From assembly GCA_012317185.1 (NCBI GenBank), contig CP048838.1, positions 3,906,001 through 3,970,000 of the forward strand: 64,000 nucleotides of DNA. Reading direction: 5' to 3'. The DNA comes from [Clostridium] innocuum (GTDB lineage: Bacteria > Bacillota_I > Bacilli_A > Erysipelotrichales > Erysipelotrichaceae). The position numbers and the translations under genes were made by a program. Of this stretch, positions 17,309 to 26,283 are shown piece by piece; positions within the stretch are counted from its first letter, which is position 1, and each line of letters begins with the position of its first letter. A model generated the notes under the pieces. It did no database searches, was not told the origin of the DNA, and saw only the letters and a program-made list of their open reading frames with translations.

Positions 17309-17950
17309 CTACTTATAATAGTTCAGCCGTTTTTCCAGATAATTCAATCCGCGGGAAATCGGCATATTCAAGACCAGATAAATCATACCAACATAAATGA
17401 AAGGAAGTCCTGTCGCATAGGTACCGGCTGCGATTTTGGCATAACGCAGCAGCTCGTCGATTCCCAGAATGGAAACCAGACAGGTATCCTTCAACAGCGT
17501 CAGGCTCTCATTGATAAAGGAAGGAATACAGTTGCGCAGCGCCTGTGGAAGCAGGATATGCAGAAACGTATAGGAGTTGGAATAGCCGAGAAGCTTGGCT
17601 GCCTCCTTTTGTCCCTCATCAATGGATTGTATGCCACCACGCAGAATTTCTGTGAAATATGCGGTATAGTTCAGAAGAAATGCCAGTATAGCTGCTGTTG
17701 TCCGATCCAGACGGATGCCCAGATAAGGAAGACCGAAATAGACGAACATCAGCTGCAGAAGCAGCGGTGTACCTCTCATGATATAAATATAGAAACGAAC
17801 GATGGTAGAGACAACCGCATTCCTTGACAGTCTGACATAGACCATGGGAAGTGCCAGAACAAAGGAGCCGACCAGCGTTACCACCCAGAAGAACAGGGTG
17901 ATCTTCAGCCCTTCTACAAAGGCCGGAAGCAGCTGTATAAAGAAGTCCAT
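17309..17950 (-). CDS. amino-acid ABC transporter permease
   Basis: This 213-residue HisM/GlnP-type membrane subunit has about five helices. The family motifs LRGGIQSIDEGQKEAAKLLGY (the EAA loop that contacts the ATPase) and YIMRGTPLLLQLMFVYFGLP are clear. It lies 3 bases after the binding-protein gene and 10 bases before the ATPase gene. One permease gene implies a homodimer in the membrane. Confidence 0.93.
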   Translation of the reverse strand: MDFFIQLLPAFVEGLKITLFFWVVTLVGSFVLALPMVYVRLSRNAVVSTIVRFYIYIMRGTPLLLQLMFVYFGLPYLGIRLDRTTAAILAFLLNYTAYFTEILRGGIQSIDEGQKEAAKLLGYSNSYTFLHILLPQALRNCIPSFINESLTLLKDTCLVSILGIDELLRYAKIAAGTYATGLPFIYVGMIYLVLNMPISRGLNYLEKRLNYYK

Positions 17951-17953
17951 AGC

Positions 17954-18724
17954 TTATTTAAACCAGGTATCCTTGATGTTATCGAAGGTTCCATCGTCCT
18001 TTAATTCCTGCATTGCCTTGTTGATATGTTTGCACAGCTCTGTATCATCCTTGCGCATTCCGATTGCATATTCCTCTGTACCGAAGTTTTCATCCAGTAC
18101 CACATAGTTCACTCCGTTATCCTGCTGCTTCATATAGTAACGCGCCAGAGTCTCATCTACAACGATGGCATCGCTTCTTCCGGATTCCAAATCCATGAAA
18201 CAGTCATTGTTGGTATCAAACTGGGTCGGCTTGCCATCCTTTAAGCCTGCGACAAAGTCCTTATCCTTCATGACCGCATCATACGCACTGGAATTTTTCT
18301 GAACCGACAAGGTTTTATCCTTAATGTCCGCCTTTGTCTTGATTCCCGTCTTATCCGTTGTGATAATTATCTGACGGTTTTCCATATATGGATCAGAGAA
18401 CAGCACCTGCTTTTTACGCTCCTCCGTGATGGAATATCCGTTCCAGATCAAATCGATATTCCCGGACTCCAGCTCTGTTTCCTTTAAATCCCAGTCAATG
18501 TTTTGAAACTCAACCTTCTTACCGATTTTCTTTGAAACGGCTTCTGCCAGCTCCACATCAAAGCCGACCAGCTTCCCATCCTTTTTAAATCCCATTGGCG
18601 CAAAGGTATCATCTATACCAATGGTCAGTACCTCCTTGTCATCCCCCTTTGCTGTATCTGATCCACAGGCAGTTAAAGTGAGTGTGCACAGCAGTGCGAG
18701 CATTGTTAAAGCTATCCTTTTCAT
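17954..18724 (-). CDS. amino-acid ABC transporter substrate-binding lipoprotein
   Basis: This 256-residue lipoprotein has a signal peptide with lipobox LTAC and the lipidated Cys at residue 20. It then has a type 3 solute-binding fold for polar amino acids (LTIGIDDTFAPMGFKKDGKLVGFDVELAEAV, WNGYSIT, and DAIVVDETLARYY). The ATG at 18724 has GAGGAGGAAAA in front. A longer frame reaching 18826 runs through the T-box terminator and is not the real start. The T-box specifier suggests histidine as the sensed amino acid, which would make the transporter a histidine system. Confidence 0.92.
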   Translation of the reverse strand: MKRIALTMLALLCTLTLTACGSDTAKGDDKEVLTIGIDDTFAPMGFKKDGKLVGFDVELAEAVSKKIGKKVEFQNIDWDLKETELESGNIDLIWNGYSITEERKKQVLFSDPYMENRQIIITTDKTGIKTKADIKDKTLSVQKNSSAYDAVMKDKDFVAGLKDGKPTQFDTNNDCFMDLESGRSDAIVVDETLARYYMKQQDNGVNYVVLDENFGTEEYAIGMRKDDTELCKHINKAMQELKDDGTFDNIKDTWFK

Positions 18725-18756
18725 ACATTTTTCCTCCTCAATTTCAAGCGTCTGAT

Positions 18757-19053
18757 GAAAAAAAGCTTCCATCCTCCGGATTTTGTCCAGAGGACGAAAG
18801 CTGTTGCTTACGTGGTTCCACCTCAATTTATCAGCTCCTTGCGGAAACTGACCTCAGTAAGTGATGATCATGCTCATCGTCATGGAAGCATCACTTTGAT
18901 CGGTAACGGAATCAACCGGCAGACACTACTGTTGTTTCGCATCTGCAGCTCCAAGACGTGTTCCACAGCCAACTCATGATTCCCTTCTCAGCAAACGGGA
19001 ACTCTCTTTCATGCCTGGACATGTGTACTATTTCTTTTCATCGCTTGTACTGT
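18757..19053 (-). ncRNA. T-box leader RNA of the amino-acid ABC operon
   Basis: The minus-strand leader has the ordered parts of a T-box. A stem I has AGTA (loop E), an AGAGAG bulge region and a specifier-side GTGGAACACG. Further on is the T-box sequence GAGGTGGAACCACG (18811-18824). A 17-bp terminator stem (18764-18802) with a run of T follows. By position after GAA the specifier reads CAC (His), the same register that gives TGG in the trp leader. The T-box UGGA would pair with a tRNA ending UCCA, which is not usual for tRNA-His, so the amino acid remains uncertain. Confidence 0.85.
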
Positions 19054-19059
19054 AGTTAC

Positions 19060-19088
19060 AGTATACGGGATGAAAAATGAAATGTCAA
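19060..19088 (-). promoter_or_regulatory. promoter of the T-box / amino-acid ABC operon
   Basis: On the minus strand TTGACA (19083-19088) and TATACT (19060-19065) are separated by exactly 17 bases. This is a near-consensus vegetative promoter placed just before the T-box leader. Confidence 0.85.
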
Positions 19089-19163
19089 TGCATTTTGTAA
19101 GAAAATGTAAGAATGCGGTATCTCAATGAAATACATCAGAAAGTATTGAAAGAAAATGTAAAA

Positions 19164-20759
19164 TTATATATTCTGCGATTCCTGCACCTGCCGCTTATAA
19201 ATACAGGTCCCCTCCTTCCAGGTTTCCAGCACCTGAATATTTCGTATCTCCTCCACCGGAATTTCCAGCGGATTTTGATCAAGGACGGCAAAGTCCGCCA
19301 GCTTACCTGCTTCCAGCGTTCCCTTTTGATCCTCCTCATGGTACTGCCAAGCCGCATACTGCGTGATCGCACGCAGGGCCTCATAAACATCAATACGTTC
19401 CTTTTCCCCGAGAAGCACTCCGTTTTTTGTACGGCGAACAGCGGCACACCATACGGATTCCATCAGATTCGGTGCGATAACGGGAGTATCGGTATGCAGG
19501 GTGAACACAAGTCCAAGCTGCAACGCATCCCGCAATGGAGAAATCAGCGAAGCCCGCTGTACTCCGAAGTTTTCAATATGCACATCTCCCCAGTGCCATA
19601 CATGTGCCGCAAAGAAGGAAGGAATCATTTGCAGCGGCTTCATCCGTTCCAGCTGTTCCTTTTGCACTAGCTGTGCGTGAATCATGACAGGACGTAAGGT
19701 ATCCTTAGCATCCAGCTCTCTTACAACCTTTTCAAACTGTGTCAGATACTGCTCAGCTGCTGCATCACCATTGCAGTGTGCGAGAAGCTGCTGATGCTCC
19801 AGCAGACTTTTGCGAATACAGGCAGCCACTTCCTCATCACTCATCGTTCCATATCCGTAATAGTTGGCATCCCCCTGATAAGGTGTTTGCATCCATGCAG
19901 TTCGTCCCTGTGGAGAGCCGTCAAGAAACATCTTATATCCACCGATGCGAAAATGCTTATGATACTGCACTCCCTTTGGCTTGCTTTCCTTTCGCAGTGC
20001 CTCACTGTCCCGGATTCCCACATAGCCGACCACATCCTGTTTCAATATATTACGAGCTGCGGCCTCTTTCAATATGGCATATACCGCCGCATTCATCATC
20101 CCGTCCTGTATGGTGGTAATTCCATAGCTGGCATATAGCTGCAAAGCATCCTCCAGCAGCCGCATCATCTCCTCCATGGATGGCATCGGCACATGATGCA
20201 GAAATGATGTAAAGGCATTTTCCTCCATATAGCCGTTCAGCATACCATCCGTATTTCGTCCATATCTGCCGCCATCCGGATCGGGTGCATCAGGGGGGAT
20301 ATTGGCCAGCTGCATTGCTGTATATGATGCAACACCCATATGGGAGGATGCATGAGTAATCACGATTGGCCGCCTGCCGACAGCCTTTAGGACATCGGCA
20401 TCCGGATGCCGGCGCTCCTTAAGCAGCGTATGATCATAGCCGACACCACTCACCCAGTCCTGCTCCTTCAAATGATGCTGCTGTATGAAATCAGTAAGTA
20501 TGTGCTGAATATCCGCAAAGCTTCTTGCACTGCTTACATCCGCCTGACGGAATGTATTCGCACAGGATACCAGATGGCTGTGAGCATCTATGATTCCCGG
20601 GATGATGACTCTGCCGCCCATATCCACACAATCTGCGGCTTTATATTCTTCCGGTATGTGATCACCGATGTAAACAATGCTCCCCTGTTCGATGCACATA
20701 CAGGATGCTGTTTGTCTGTCCTTCATAGTGAGTATACGTGCATTTAAGATCTGTATCAT
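19164..20759 (-). CDS. YtcJ-like amidohydrolase (amidohydrolase 3 family)
   Basis: This 531-residue cytoplasmic metal hydrolase is related to YtcJ and N-acyl-amino-acid/formamide hydrolases. It has an N-terminal beta domain (IQILNARILTM...GSIVYIGD), metal site DAHSHLVSC near residue 60, ITHASSHMG, IHAQLVQKEQLERM, and a C-terminal HTDTPVIAPNLMESV followed by GTLEAGKLADFAVLDQNPL. The length is typical. It is separate from the ABC operon, with the T-box promoter between them. The substrate is unknown. Confidence 0.87.
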   Translation of the reverse strand: MIQILNARILTMKDRQTASCMCIEQGSIVYIGDHIPEEYKAADCVDMGGRVIIPGIIDAHSHLVSCANTFRQADVSSARSFADIQHILTDFIQQHHLKEQDWVSGVGYDHTLLKERRHPDADVLKAVGRRPIVITHASSHMGVASYTAMQLANIPPDAPDPDGGRYGRNTDGMLNGYMEENAFTSFLHHVPMPSMEEMMRLLEDALQLYASYGITTIQDGMMNAAVYAILKEAAARNILKQDVVGYVGIRDSEALRKESKPKGVQYHKHFRIGGYKMFLDGSPQGRTAWMQTPYQGDANYYGYGTMSDEEVAACIRKSLLEHQQLLAHCNGDAAAEQYLTQFEKVVRELDAKDTLRPVMIHAQLVQKEQLERMKPLQMIPSFFAAHVWHWGDVHIENFGVQRASLISPLRDALQLGLVFTLHTDTPVIAPNLMESVWCAAVRRTKNGVLLGEKERIDVYEALRAITQYAAWQYHEEDQKGTLEAGKLADFAVLDQNPLEIPVEEIRNIQVLETWKEGTCIYKRQVQESQNI

Positions 20760-21060
20760 AAAAACACCTCCTGCTTATAGTGTACCACACGGTATGGATT
20801 TCATGAAATCCGGTTTGCCGGCGTAATTGATTCCCCTATGCAATTTATCCTTGGTTCACAGCACTGCCTGCTTTTTCTTAGTCTGCCCTGCCTAACCAGG
20901 AACACCACCAAGTCCTTTTCATGCAACACCAACCACAGAAAGCTTTCTCTGTTAACAGGTCTTTATGCGTCCCCTCCCTTTCCTATCCGTATTGTTTCCA
21001 TATACCCTACAAATGCAGATAACCTCCACGATATGGAAACAGTCTGAAAGCATATGAACT
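20760..21060. other. intergenic stretch with no supported gene
   Basis: Nothing with convincing coding character, RNA structure or repeat was found here on either strand. It separates the YtcJ-like gene from the decayed nuclease gene. Confidence 0.5.
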
Positions 21061-21062
21061 TT

Positions 21063-21705
21063 ATATTTATCGTTCATCTTCCTGTTTATCAAATTATCTT
21101 TCTCAATTCCTATGCCGAGTACACTAGAAAATGGATTGATGCCTATCAGATGAGAAATGAGGAAGGCGAGATGGAAAGTAAGCGAAGCCTGATGAGGAGG
21201 ATTTACATTTATCTCCTGGAGATAAATGAAATTGTTAAGCGCAAGGGATTCGGGAAGCTGAATGACTTTGAACAATTATGCTAGGTTCTACCCTTCGGGT
21301 ACCTGTTTAAAAACAATGATGAAGATGGTATATTAAAAACAGAGGAAAGGCTGGTGAAGAAGGTTATACCCAAAAGACACCAAGTGGAAACGTACAGAAA
21401 ATTTCATGATGCAGAAGATCTCCGGTCGATAGGGATGGCAACGCAGATACAGGAGCAGCGCGAAAAAAATGCTATTTTGGATAGTTTTGAAGATGGTGTT
21501 GAACAGGGAATTAAACAAGGCGTTGAACAGAGAAAAAAGAGGTGAAAGATTGCTGTTAAATCGACTAATGAAAAGTAAATATCATCAAGACTGCTCAACA
21601 TGGCTATGCTCTTTATCAATGGAACAGCTCGATCTTGTATCCAATTTATTATACACCTGTGATACCTTACAGAAACTGAAAAATCAGCTTGCTGTTCACA
21701 AATAA
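21063..21705 (+). pseudogene. decayed C-terminal part of an Rpn/PD-(D/E)XK nuclease-transposase-like gene
   Basis: Three consecutive plus-strand frames together read like the C-terminal half of Rpn-family proteins. They run EYTRKWIDAYQMRNEEGE, LLEINEIVKRKGFGKLNDFEQLC, KNNDEDGILKTEERLVKK, EQREKNAILDSFEDGVEQG and GERLLLNRLMKSKYHQDC. The first break is an 18-bp GC-rich insertion at 21284-21301 that splits a Tyr codon and makes TAG. The second is a frameshift in an A-rich run near 21530-21540. The N-terminal catalytic half is missing. The family call rests on the repetitive EQG-type tail and helical layout. Confidence 0.6.
21284..21301 (+). repeat. GC-rich 18-bp micro-insertion D
   Basis: GGTTCTACCCTTCGGGTA interrupts ...TGC TA^C CTG TTT... 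of the decayed nuclease frame. Removing it restores the reading frame. It contains TACCC-TTC-GGGTA, a small hairpin. Its first bases (after TA) match the micro-insertions at 34043-34062, 34096-34116 and 34410-34430. Confidence 0.55.
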
Positions 21706-21742
21706 TACATATAAAGTACACAATAAAACTGTTTCAAATTCA

Positions 21743-21851
21743 GGTTCCTTCTTACTTCAGGGTGTATGCAACAAGAGACTTCCACTATTGTATTTATCAA
21801 TAGAAGTTAAAGTCTCCCTGTTTTGAGTTTACCCACATTCGAGAAAGAACC
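21743..21851 (+). mobile_element. MITE-like repeat, copy 1, with 8-bp target duplication
   Basis: This 109-bp element has ends GGTTCCTTCT and AGAAAGAACC (imperfect terminal inverted repeats) and an internal hairpin (GAGACTT...AAGTCTC). It is flanked on both sides by CAAATTCA (21735-21742 and 21852-21859), a perfect 8-bp direct repeat. It encodes no protein. A second copy lies inverted at 29227-29337. The parent transposon is not identified. Confidence 0.75.
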
Positions 21852-22041
21852 CAAATTCATAAAAACAGTTTTTCGACAGTTGCATATAGAAAATAATTGG
21901 TGTCTGCTATTTTTATCAAGGTATAAAGCCTGCATAAATAGAACAGATGTTCGCGGCACTTAATATTCATTTGTTACATGTTCTTTATCAGCATTATTTT
22001 CATTTATATTGAAAGAAAATGAAAATAGTTTTGAAAATCTA

Positions 22042-22071
22042 TTGACAAATCATGTAAATCAGCTTTATAAT
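22042..22071 (+). promoter_or_regulatory. promoter of the trp operon
   Basis: TTGACA (22042-22047) and TATAAT (22066-22071) with an 18-base spacer lie just upstream of the trp T-box leader. Both boxes match consensus exactly. Confidence 0.85.
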
Positions 22072-22077
22072 CAAGAC

Positions 22078-22352
22078 TATACATTCGATTGATTCAGGAA
22101 GAGTAACAGAACCCTCGGATCCAAAGAGAGCTGATGACGGTGGAAATTCAGCGTGAAGAGATCTTGTGAATGGCCCTGAAGAGAAGCATCGGCGAAAAGT
22201 GATGAGTAGCTGATGACGCAATTCCCGCGTTATCTGAGGAAGCAGACATGTTGGTGTTTGTATAAGAGTGTTTTGCATTTGTCTTTTCGCAAAACGTATA
22301 GGTGGCTAAACGAAGATCCTTCGTCCTATGATACAGGGCGGAGGTTTTTATT
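22078..22352 (+). ncRNA. tryptophan T-box leader RNA
   Basis: Stem I closes with TTCAGG/CCTGAA and contains AGTAA (loop E), an AGAGAG bulge, a GGTG distal loop, and GTGAATGGCC, where TGG after GAA is the Trp specifier. The T-box element AGGTGGCTAAACG is at 22300-22312; its UGGC can pair with a tRNA end GCCA, as expected for tRNA-Trp. A 10-bp terminator stem (22318-22344) with a T-rich tail follows. Uncharged tRNA-Trp should favour the antiterminator and switch on trpE onwards. Confidence 0.9.
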
Positions 22353-22482
22353 TTTATTCTCACTCTTATACAGTAGCAGGAAAGGAAAATAGAATGGAAA
22401 ATACAGAAGCAATTCTCTACTGTCACAGCAGACGATGGCGCAGCTTTTAACAGCCGCCTATGCAGAGGACAGGAGGAACCCT

Positions 22483-23931
22483 ATGATCTATCCCGATTTA
22501 CAAACTGTGCGTATTTACGCAGACACATATACACGAATTCCCGTTTACACAGCACTGGATTATGAAGCAGACGATATGCTTGATCTGTATGCAGCGCTGC
22601 GGGGACCCTATTCATTTTTTCTGGAAAGCGGTGTTCTGAACTCGTATGGCCGCTATTCCATCATCGCTTTACCCTGTAGGAAACGCCTGGTAAGCAGAGG
22701 TGGAACTACAGCTCTCATTCAATACGATGAAACAATACAGCTGGATGGAAATCCACTGGACATCCTAAAGAAAGAAATGCAGGAATGTGCTCCCATCTAT
22801 CCGGAGCTGCCGGTATTTACAGGAGGAGCAATCGGTCATTTCAATTATGATATGATTCGCTTATTTGAAGCCATTCAGGATAACCGGCTTCCCTCTCTAA
22901 AGCTTCCCCTGATGCAGTTTGCATTTGTGGAAGAGCTGCTGGTGCTTGATCATGAACAGCACCGACTGTATGTCATTGTGAATATGCAGACACAAAACGG
23001 ATGTCTGGACAACGCCTATGACAAAGCGGTTCAACGTATTTACGAGCTGCGGGCTTTCCTGTCACACAGAAAGCCGTATAGTGGAAAGCCACTTGCAAGG
23101 CGAACCGTCACAAGCTCCATGAATAAGCAGCAATTCATGGCTAACGTGGAACAGGCGCAGAAGCACATACAGGAAGGCGATATCTTTCAGGTTGTACTGA
23201 GTCAGCGTATGGAGGCTTCGTATACAGAGGATCCATTGGATGCGTATGTTCAGCTTCGTTCACTGGGGAAAAGCCCCTATATGTATTATCTTGATTTTGA
23301 TGAATATGTCATTGCCGGTGTTTCACCGGAGCTGCTGTTAAAGGGTCGCGGACGTTCCATTATGACGATGCCGATTGCCGGCACCCGTCCCAGAGGAGCT
23401 GATGAACAGGAGGATCTGAAAGCAGCACAATCCCTGCTGGAGGATCCCAAGGAGAATGCAGAGCACAGCATGCTCATTGATTTAGGACGGAACGATATCG
23501 GCAGGGTATCGGATATCGGCAGTGTTCAGGTTCGGCATATGAAGCAGGTGCAGCGTTATTCCCATGTCATGCATATGACGAGCGAGGTACACGGGCGGCT
23601 GAAGGAAAGTTGTGATATCTATGACGCACTCGCCAGTGTCCTACCGGCAGGAACTCTGTCCGGTGCGCCGAAAATCAGTGCAATGAATATCATTGAACAG
23701 CTGGAGCCGGTAAAACGGGAAATTTACGGTGGGGCTATCGGCTTCTTAGGCTACAATAAACAATTTGATGCCTGTATCACCATCCGTACCTTTGTCTTTC
23801 ATAAACATAAGGTCTATTTACAGGCAGGAGCCGGAATCGTAAAGGATTCCGTACCGGAAAAGGAATATGAGGAAACGCTGCATAAAGCTAAAGCCATGCT
23901 TCGTGCAGTACACGGTGAGGTGACGGTATGA
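22483..23931 (+). CDS. trpE: anthranilate synthase component I
   Basis: This 482-residue enzyme converts chorismate and ammonia (from TrpG) to anthranilate, the first committed step of tryptophan synthesis. Visible family motifs are IAGTRPRGADEQED, LPAGTLSGAPKISAM, GAIGFLGYN and QAGAGIVKDSVPEKEYEE. The ATG at 22483 follows AGGAGGAACCCT; an in-frame ATG at 22435 has no ribosome site. The gene overlaps trpG by 4 bases. It is the first gene of a seven-gene operon under T-box control. Confidence 0.97.
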   Translation: MIYPDLQTVRIYADTYTRIPVYTALDYEADDMLDLYAALRGPYSFFLESGVLNSYGRYSIIALPCRKRLVSRGGTTALIQYDETIQLDGNPLDILKKEMQECAPIYPELPVFTGGAIGHFNYDMIRLFEAIQDNRLPSLKLPLMQFAFVEELLVLDHEQHRLYVIVNMQTQNGCLDNAYDKAVQRIYELRAFLSHRKPYSGKPLARRTVTSSMNKQQFMANVEQAQKHIQEGDIFQVVLSQRMEASYTEDPLDAYVQLRSLGKSPYMYYLDFDEYVIAGVSPELLLKGRGRSIMTMPIAGTRPRGADEQEDLKAAQSLLEDPKENAEHSMLIDLGRNDIGRVSDIGSVQVRHMKQVQRYSHVMHMTSEVHGRLKESCDIYDALASVLPAGTLSGAPKISAMNIIEQLEPVKREIYGGAIGFLGYNKQFDACITIRTFVFHKHKVYLQAGAGIVKDSVPEKEYEETLHKAKAMLRAVHGEVTV

Positions 23932-24506
23932 TTGTAATCATCGATAACTATGATTCCTTTACCTACAATCTCTATCAGGCAGTTGCCGTATATGCGCAAG
24001 ATGTCATCGTATTGCGAAATGATGCTGTTGATGCCTCTATGCTGCAAAAGCTGAAGCCGACTGCTCTCGTGTTTTCACCGGGGGCAGGTCATCCCCATGC
24101 TGCCGGAAATATGGAATCTATCATTCAGCAGTGTTACAGGGATATTCCCATGCTGGGAATCTGTCTGGGGCATCAGGCCATAGCTGAGGTATTTTCTTCC
24201 AGAATCACCTATGCAAGGGTGATTCGGCACGGTGAGTGCGATGCAATCACGCAAACAGCACCCTGCGCGCTGTTCGATGGTCTTTCCACCACATTTTTGG
24301 CAGCCCGCTATCATTCTCTGGTTGTTGAACAGCCGGGTGAGGAGCTCATCGTAACTGCTGAAAGCAGCACAAAGGAAATCATGGCGATTCAGCATCACCG
24401 CTATCCTGTATACGGCATTCAGTTTCATCCGGAATCGATTCTGACACCGGACGGTATGCGAATTATTGAGAATTTTATAACGAAAGCGAGGAGCTATGTA
24501 TGTTAA
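23928..24506 (+). CDS. trpG: anthranilate synthase component II (glutamine amidotransferase)
   Basis: This 192-residue class I glutamine amidotransferase supplies ammonia to TrpE. The N-terminal MIVIIDNYDSFTYNLYQ, the nucleophile in GICLGHQAI (Cys near residue 79) and the C-terminal His-Glu of FHPESIL are all present. Overlaps of 4 bases with trpE and 7 bases with trpD indicate coupled translation. It is a stand-alone protein, not fused to TrpD. In some Firmicutes the same subunit also serves folate synthesis (PabA); no pab gene is visible here. Confidence 0.96.
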   Translation: MIVIIDNYDSFTYNLYQAVAVYAQDVIVLRNDAVDASMLQKLKPTALVFSPGAGHPHAAGNMESIIQQCYRDIPMLGICLGHQAIAEVFSSRITYARVIRHGECDAITQTAPCALFDGLSTTFLAARYHSLVVEQPGEELIVTAESSTKEIMAIQHHRYPVYGIQFHPESILTPDGMRIIENFITKARSYVC

Positions 24507-25519
24507 AGGAATATATTAAAAAGGTCAGTGAACACCATGATCTGACAACAGAGGAAATGAAAACTGCCATGAATATCATTATGGATGGCAGAGCAAGCAG
24601 TGAACAGGTCAGCGCATTTCTGATCGCAATGAAGATGAAAAAGGAAAGTCCTGCGGAAATCGCAGCAGCGTCCAGGGTCATGGTAAGCAAGGCGACACCG
24701 CTTCCAACCGATGTGAAAGGTATTGTCGATATCGTAGGCACCGGTGGTGACTGTCTGAATACCTTTAATATTTCCACCACCTCCTCCTTTGTATTGTGCG
24801 GTGCAGGACTGGCAGTTGCCAAGCATGGAAACCGCGGCGTATCGAGTAAAAGCGGAAGTGCGGATACCCTGGAGGCACTGCATGTCAACATCACCCTTCC
24901 GCCAAAGGAAGCAGCCTATCTGCTGGAGAAGGTCGGCATCACCTTTCTGTTTGCCCAGACCTATCATGAAAGCATGCGGCATGTCGGCCCGATCCGCAGA
25001 CAGCTTGGATTAAAGACAATGTTTAATATTCTCGGACCCCTGACGAATCCGGCACATCCCGATACCTATGTCATCGGTGCCTACAATGAGGAAATGGCAG
25101 ATGTCATGATTCATGTCTATCAGGAAATGGGTGTTAAACAGGCAGTGGTTGTGCATGGGAACTGCGGTATGGATGAGGTTTCCATGACCGGAGATACCCT
25201 TGTACATGAGTTAAAGGACAATCAGATTTGTACGTATACGATTTCTCCGGAGCAATTCGGCAGAAAGCGCTGTCAGCTGCAGGAGCTTGTCGGCGGAGAC
25301 AGTGTGGAAAACGCCAAAATTCTCATGGATATTTTACAGGGAGAGCACAGTGCCAAACGGGATGCCGTTTTACTGAACAGCGGCCTTGCCCTGTATATCA
25401 GTGGACGTGCTGACACCATGGAAGACGGAATCAGGCTGGCTGAGCAGAGTATCGACAGCGGACAGGCGCTGGCGAAATTCAGGATGTTTCAACAGCTGTC
25501 ACAGGAGGTAGGTGCATGA
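24500..25519 (+). CDS. trpD: anthranilate phosphoribosyltransferase
   Basis: This 339-residue enzyme joins anthranilate to phosphoribosyl pyrophosphate. The PRPP-binding GTGGDCLNTFNISTTSS is near residues 78-94, and KHGNRGVSSKSGSADTLEAL and GPLTNPA are conserved. It overlaps trpG by 7 bases and trpC by 4 (ATGA). The length is normal and no key residue appears to be missing. Confidence 0.96.
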   Translation: MLKEYIKKVSEHHDLTTEEMKTAMNIIMDGRASSEQVSAFLIAMKMKKESPAEIAAASRVMVSKATPLPTDVKGIVDIVGTGGDCLNTFNISTTSSFVLCGAGLAVAKHGNRGVSSKSGSADTLEALHVNITLPPKEAAYLLEKVGITFLFAQTYHESMRHVGPIRRQLGLKTMFNILGPLTNPAHPDTYVIGAYNEEMADVMIHVYQEMGVKQAVVVHGNCGMDEVSMTGDTLVHELKDNQICTYTISPEQFGRKRCQLQELVGGDSVENAKILMDILQGEHSAKRDAVLLNSGLALYISGRADTMEDGIRLAEQSIDSGQALAKFRMFQQLSQEVGA

Positions 25520-26283
25520 TACTGGATACGATCATAGAAAAGAAAAAAACTACACTGGAGGAGGAGCTGATGCGGATGCTTCCAAGAGAACAGGGTAAGA
25601 TCGCCAAGCAGATGAAGCTGTATGATTCATTATTCGTTATCGGAGAAATAAAAAAAGCAAGTCCCAGCAAGGGTGTCATTGTAGAGGATTTCAGCGCTGC
25701 GCGCTTTGCGAATGCGTATGATGAGGCAGGTATCAATGCCATCTCCATACTGACAGAACGCAATTTCTTTCAGGGCGGCTTGGAAAATATAGAAATTGCC
25801 CGTTCCGTGAGCGATCTTCCTATTCTGCGCAAGGATTTCATTATGGATGCCCGCGAGGTTGTGCAGACAAAGCGTATTGGCGCAAACATGATGCTGCTGA
25901 TTGTGGCTATGCTGGAGGATGCAACCCTGCGTGAATTCTATCAGCTGGCACGCTTTCTCGATCTGGAGTGTATCGTGGAGGTACACAATGAAAAGGAGCT
26001 GGAGCGGGCATTGCAGCTGCAGCCGGAAATCATCGGTATCAATAACCGCGACCTGCATACCTTTGCAGTATCTCTGGAAACAACAAAGCGTCTAGCTTCC
26101 AGAATTCCTGCGGATATCAGCATCGTTTCCGAAAGTGGAATTTTCACCCATGAGGATATGGAGTATGTAAGAAAAGCAGGTGCAGATGCTGTTTTAATCG
26201 GAGAGAGCTTCATGCGCTGTCCGGATATCCGTACCCACCTGCAGGAGCTGAAGTATGGCAGTTGTAAAGCTGTGCGGTATTAA
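25516..26283 (+). CDS. trpC: indole-3-glycerol-phosphate synthase
   Basis: This 255-residue TIM-barrel enzyme closes the indole ring. Typical elements are GEIKKASPSKGVI with the catalytic Lys, ILTERNFFQGGLENI, LRKDFIMD, GINNRDLHTF, VSESGI and ADAVLIGESFMR. It is separate from TrpF, whose start lies 29 bases before the trpC stop. It sits fourth in the operon. Confidence 0.96.
   Translation: MILDTIIEKKKTTLEEELMRMLPREQGKIAKQMKLYDSLFVIGEIKKASPSKGVIVEDFSAARFANAYDEAGINAISILTERNFFQGGLENIEIARSVSDLPILRKDFIMDAREVVQTKRIGANMMLLIVAMLEDATLREFYQLARFLDLECIVEVHNEKELERALQLQPEIIGINNRDLHTFAVSLETTKRLASRIPADISIVSESGIFTHEDMEYVRKAGADAVLIGESFMRCPDIRTHLQELKYGSCKAVRY

Noticed and set aside
18725..18826. N-terminal extension of the substrate-binding protein
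   Set aside because: The extension is translated from the T-box terminator region; the lipoprotein start at 18724 has the ribosome site.
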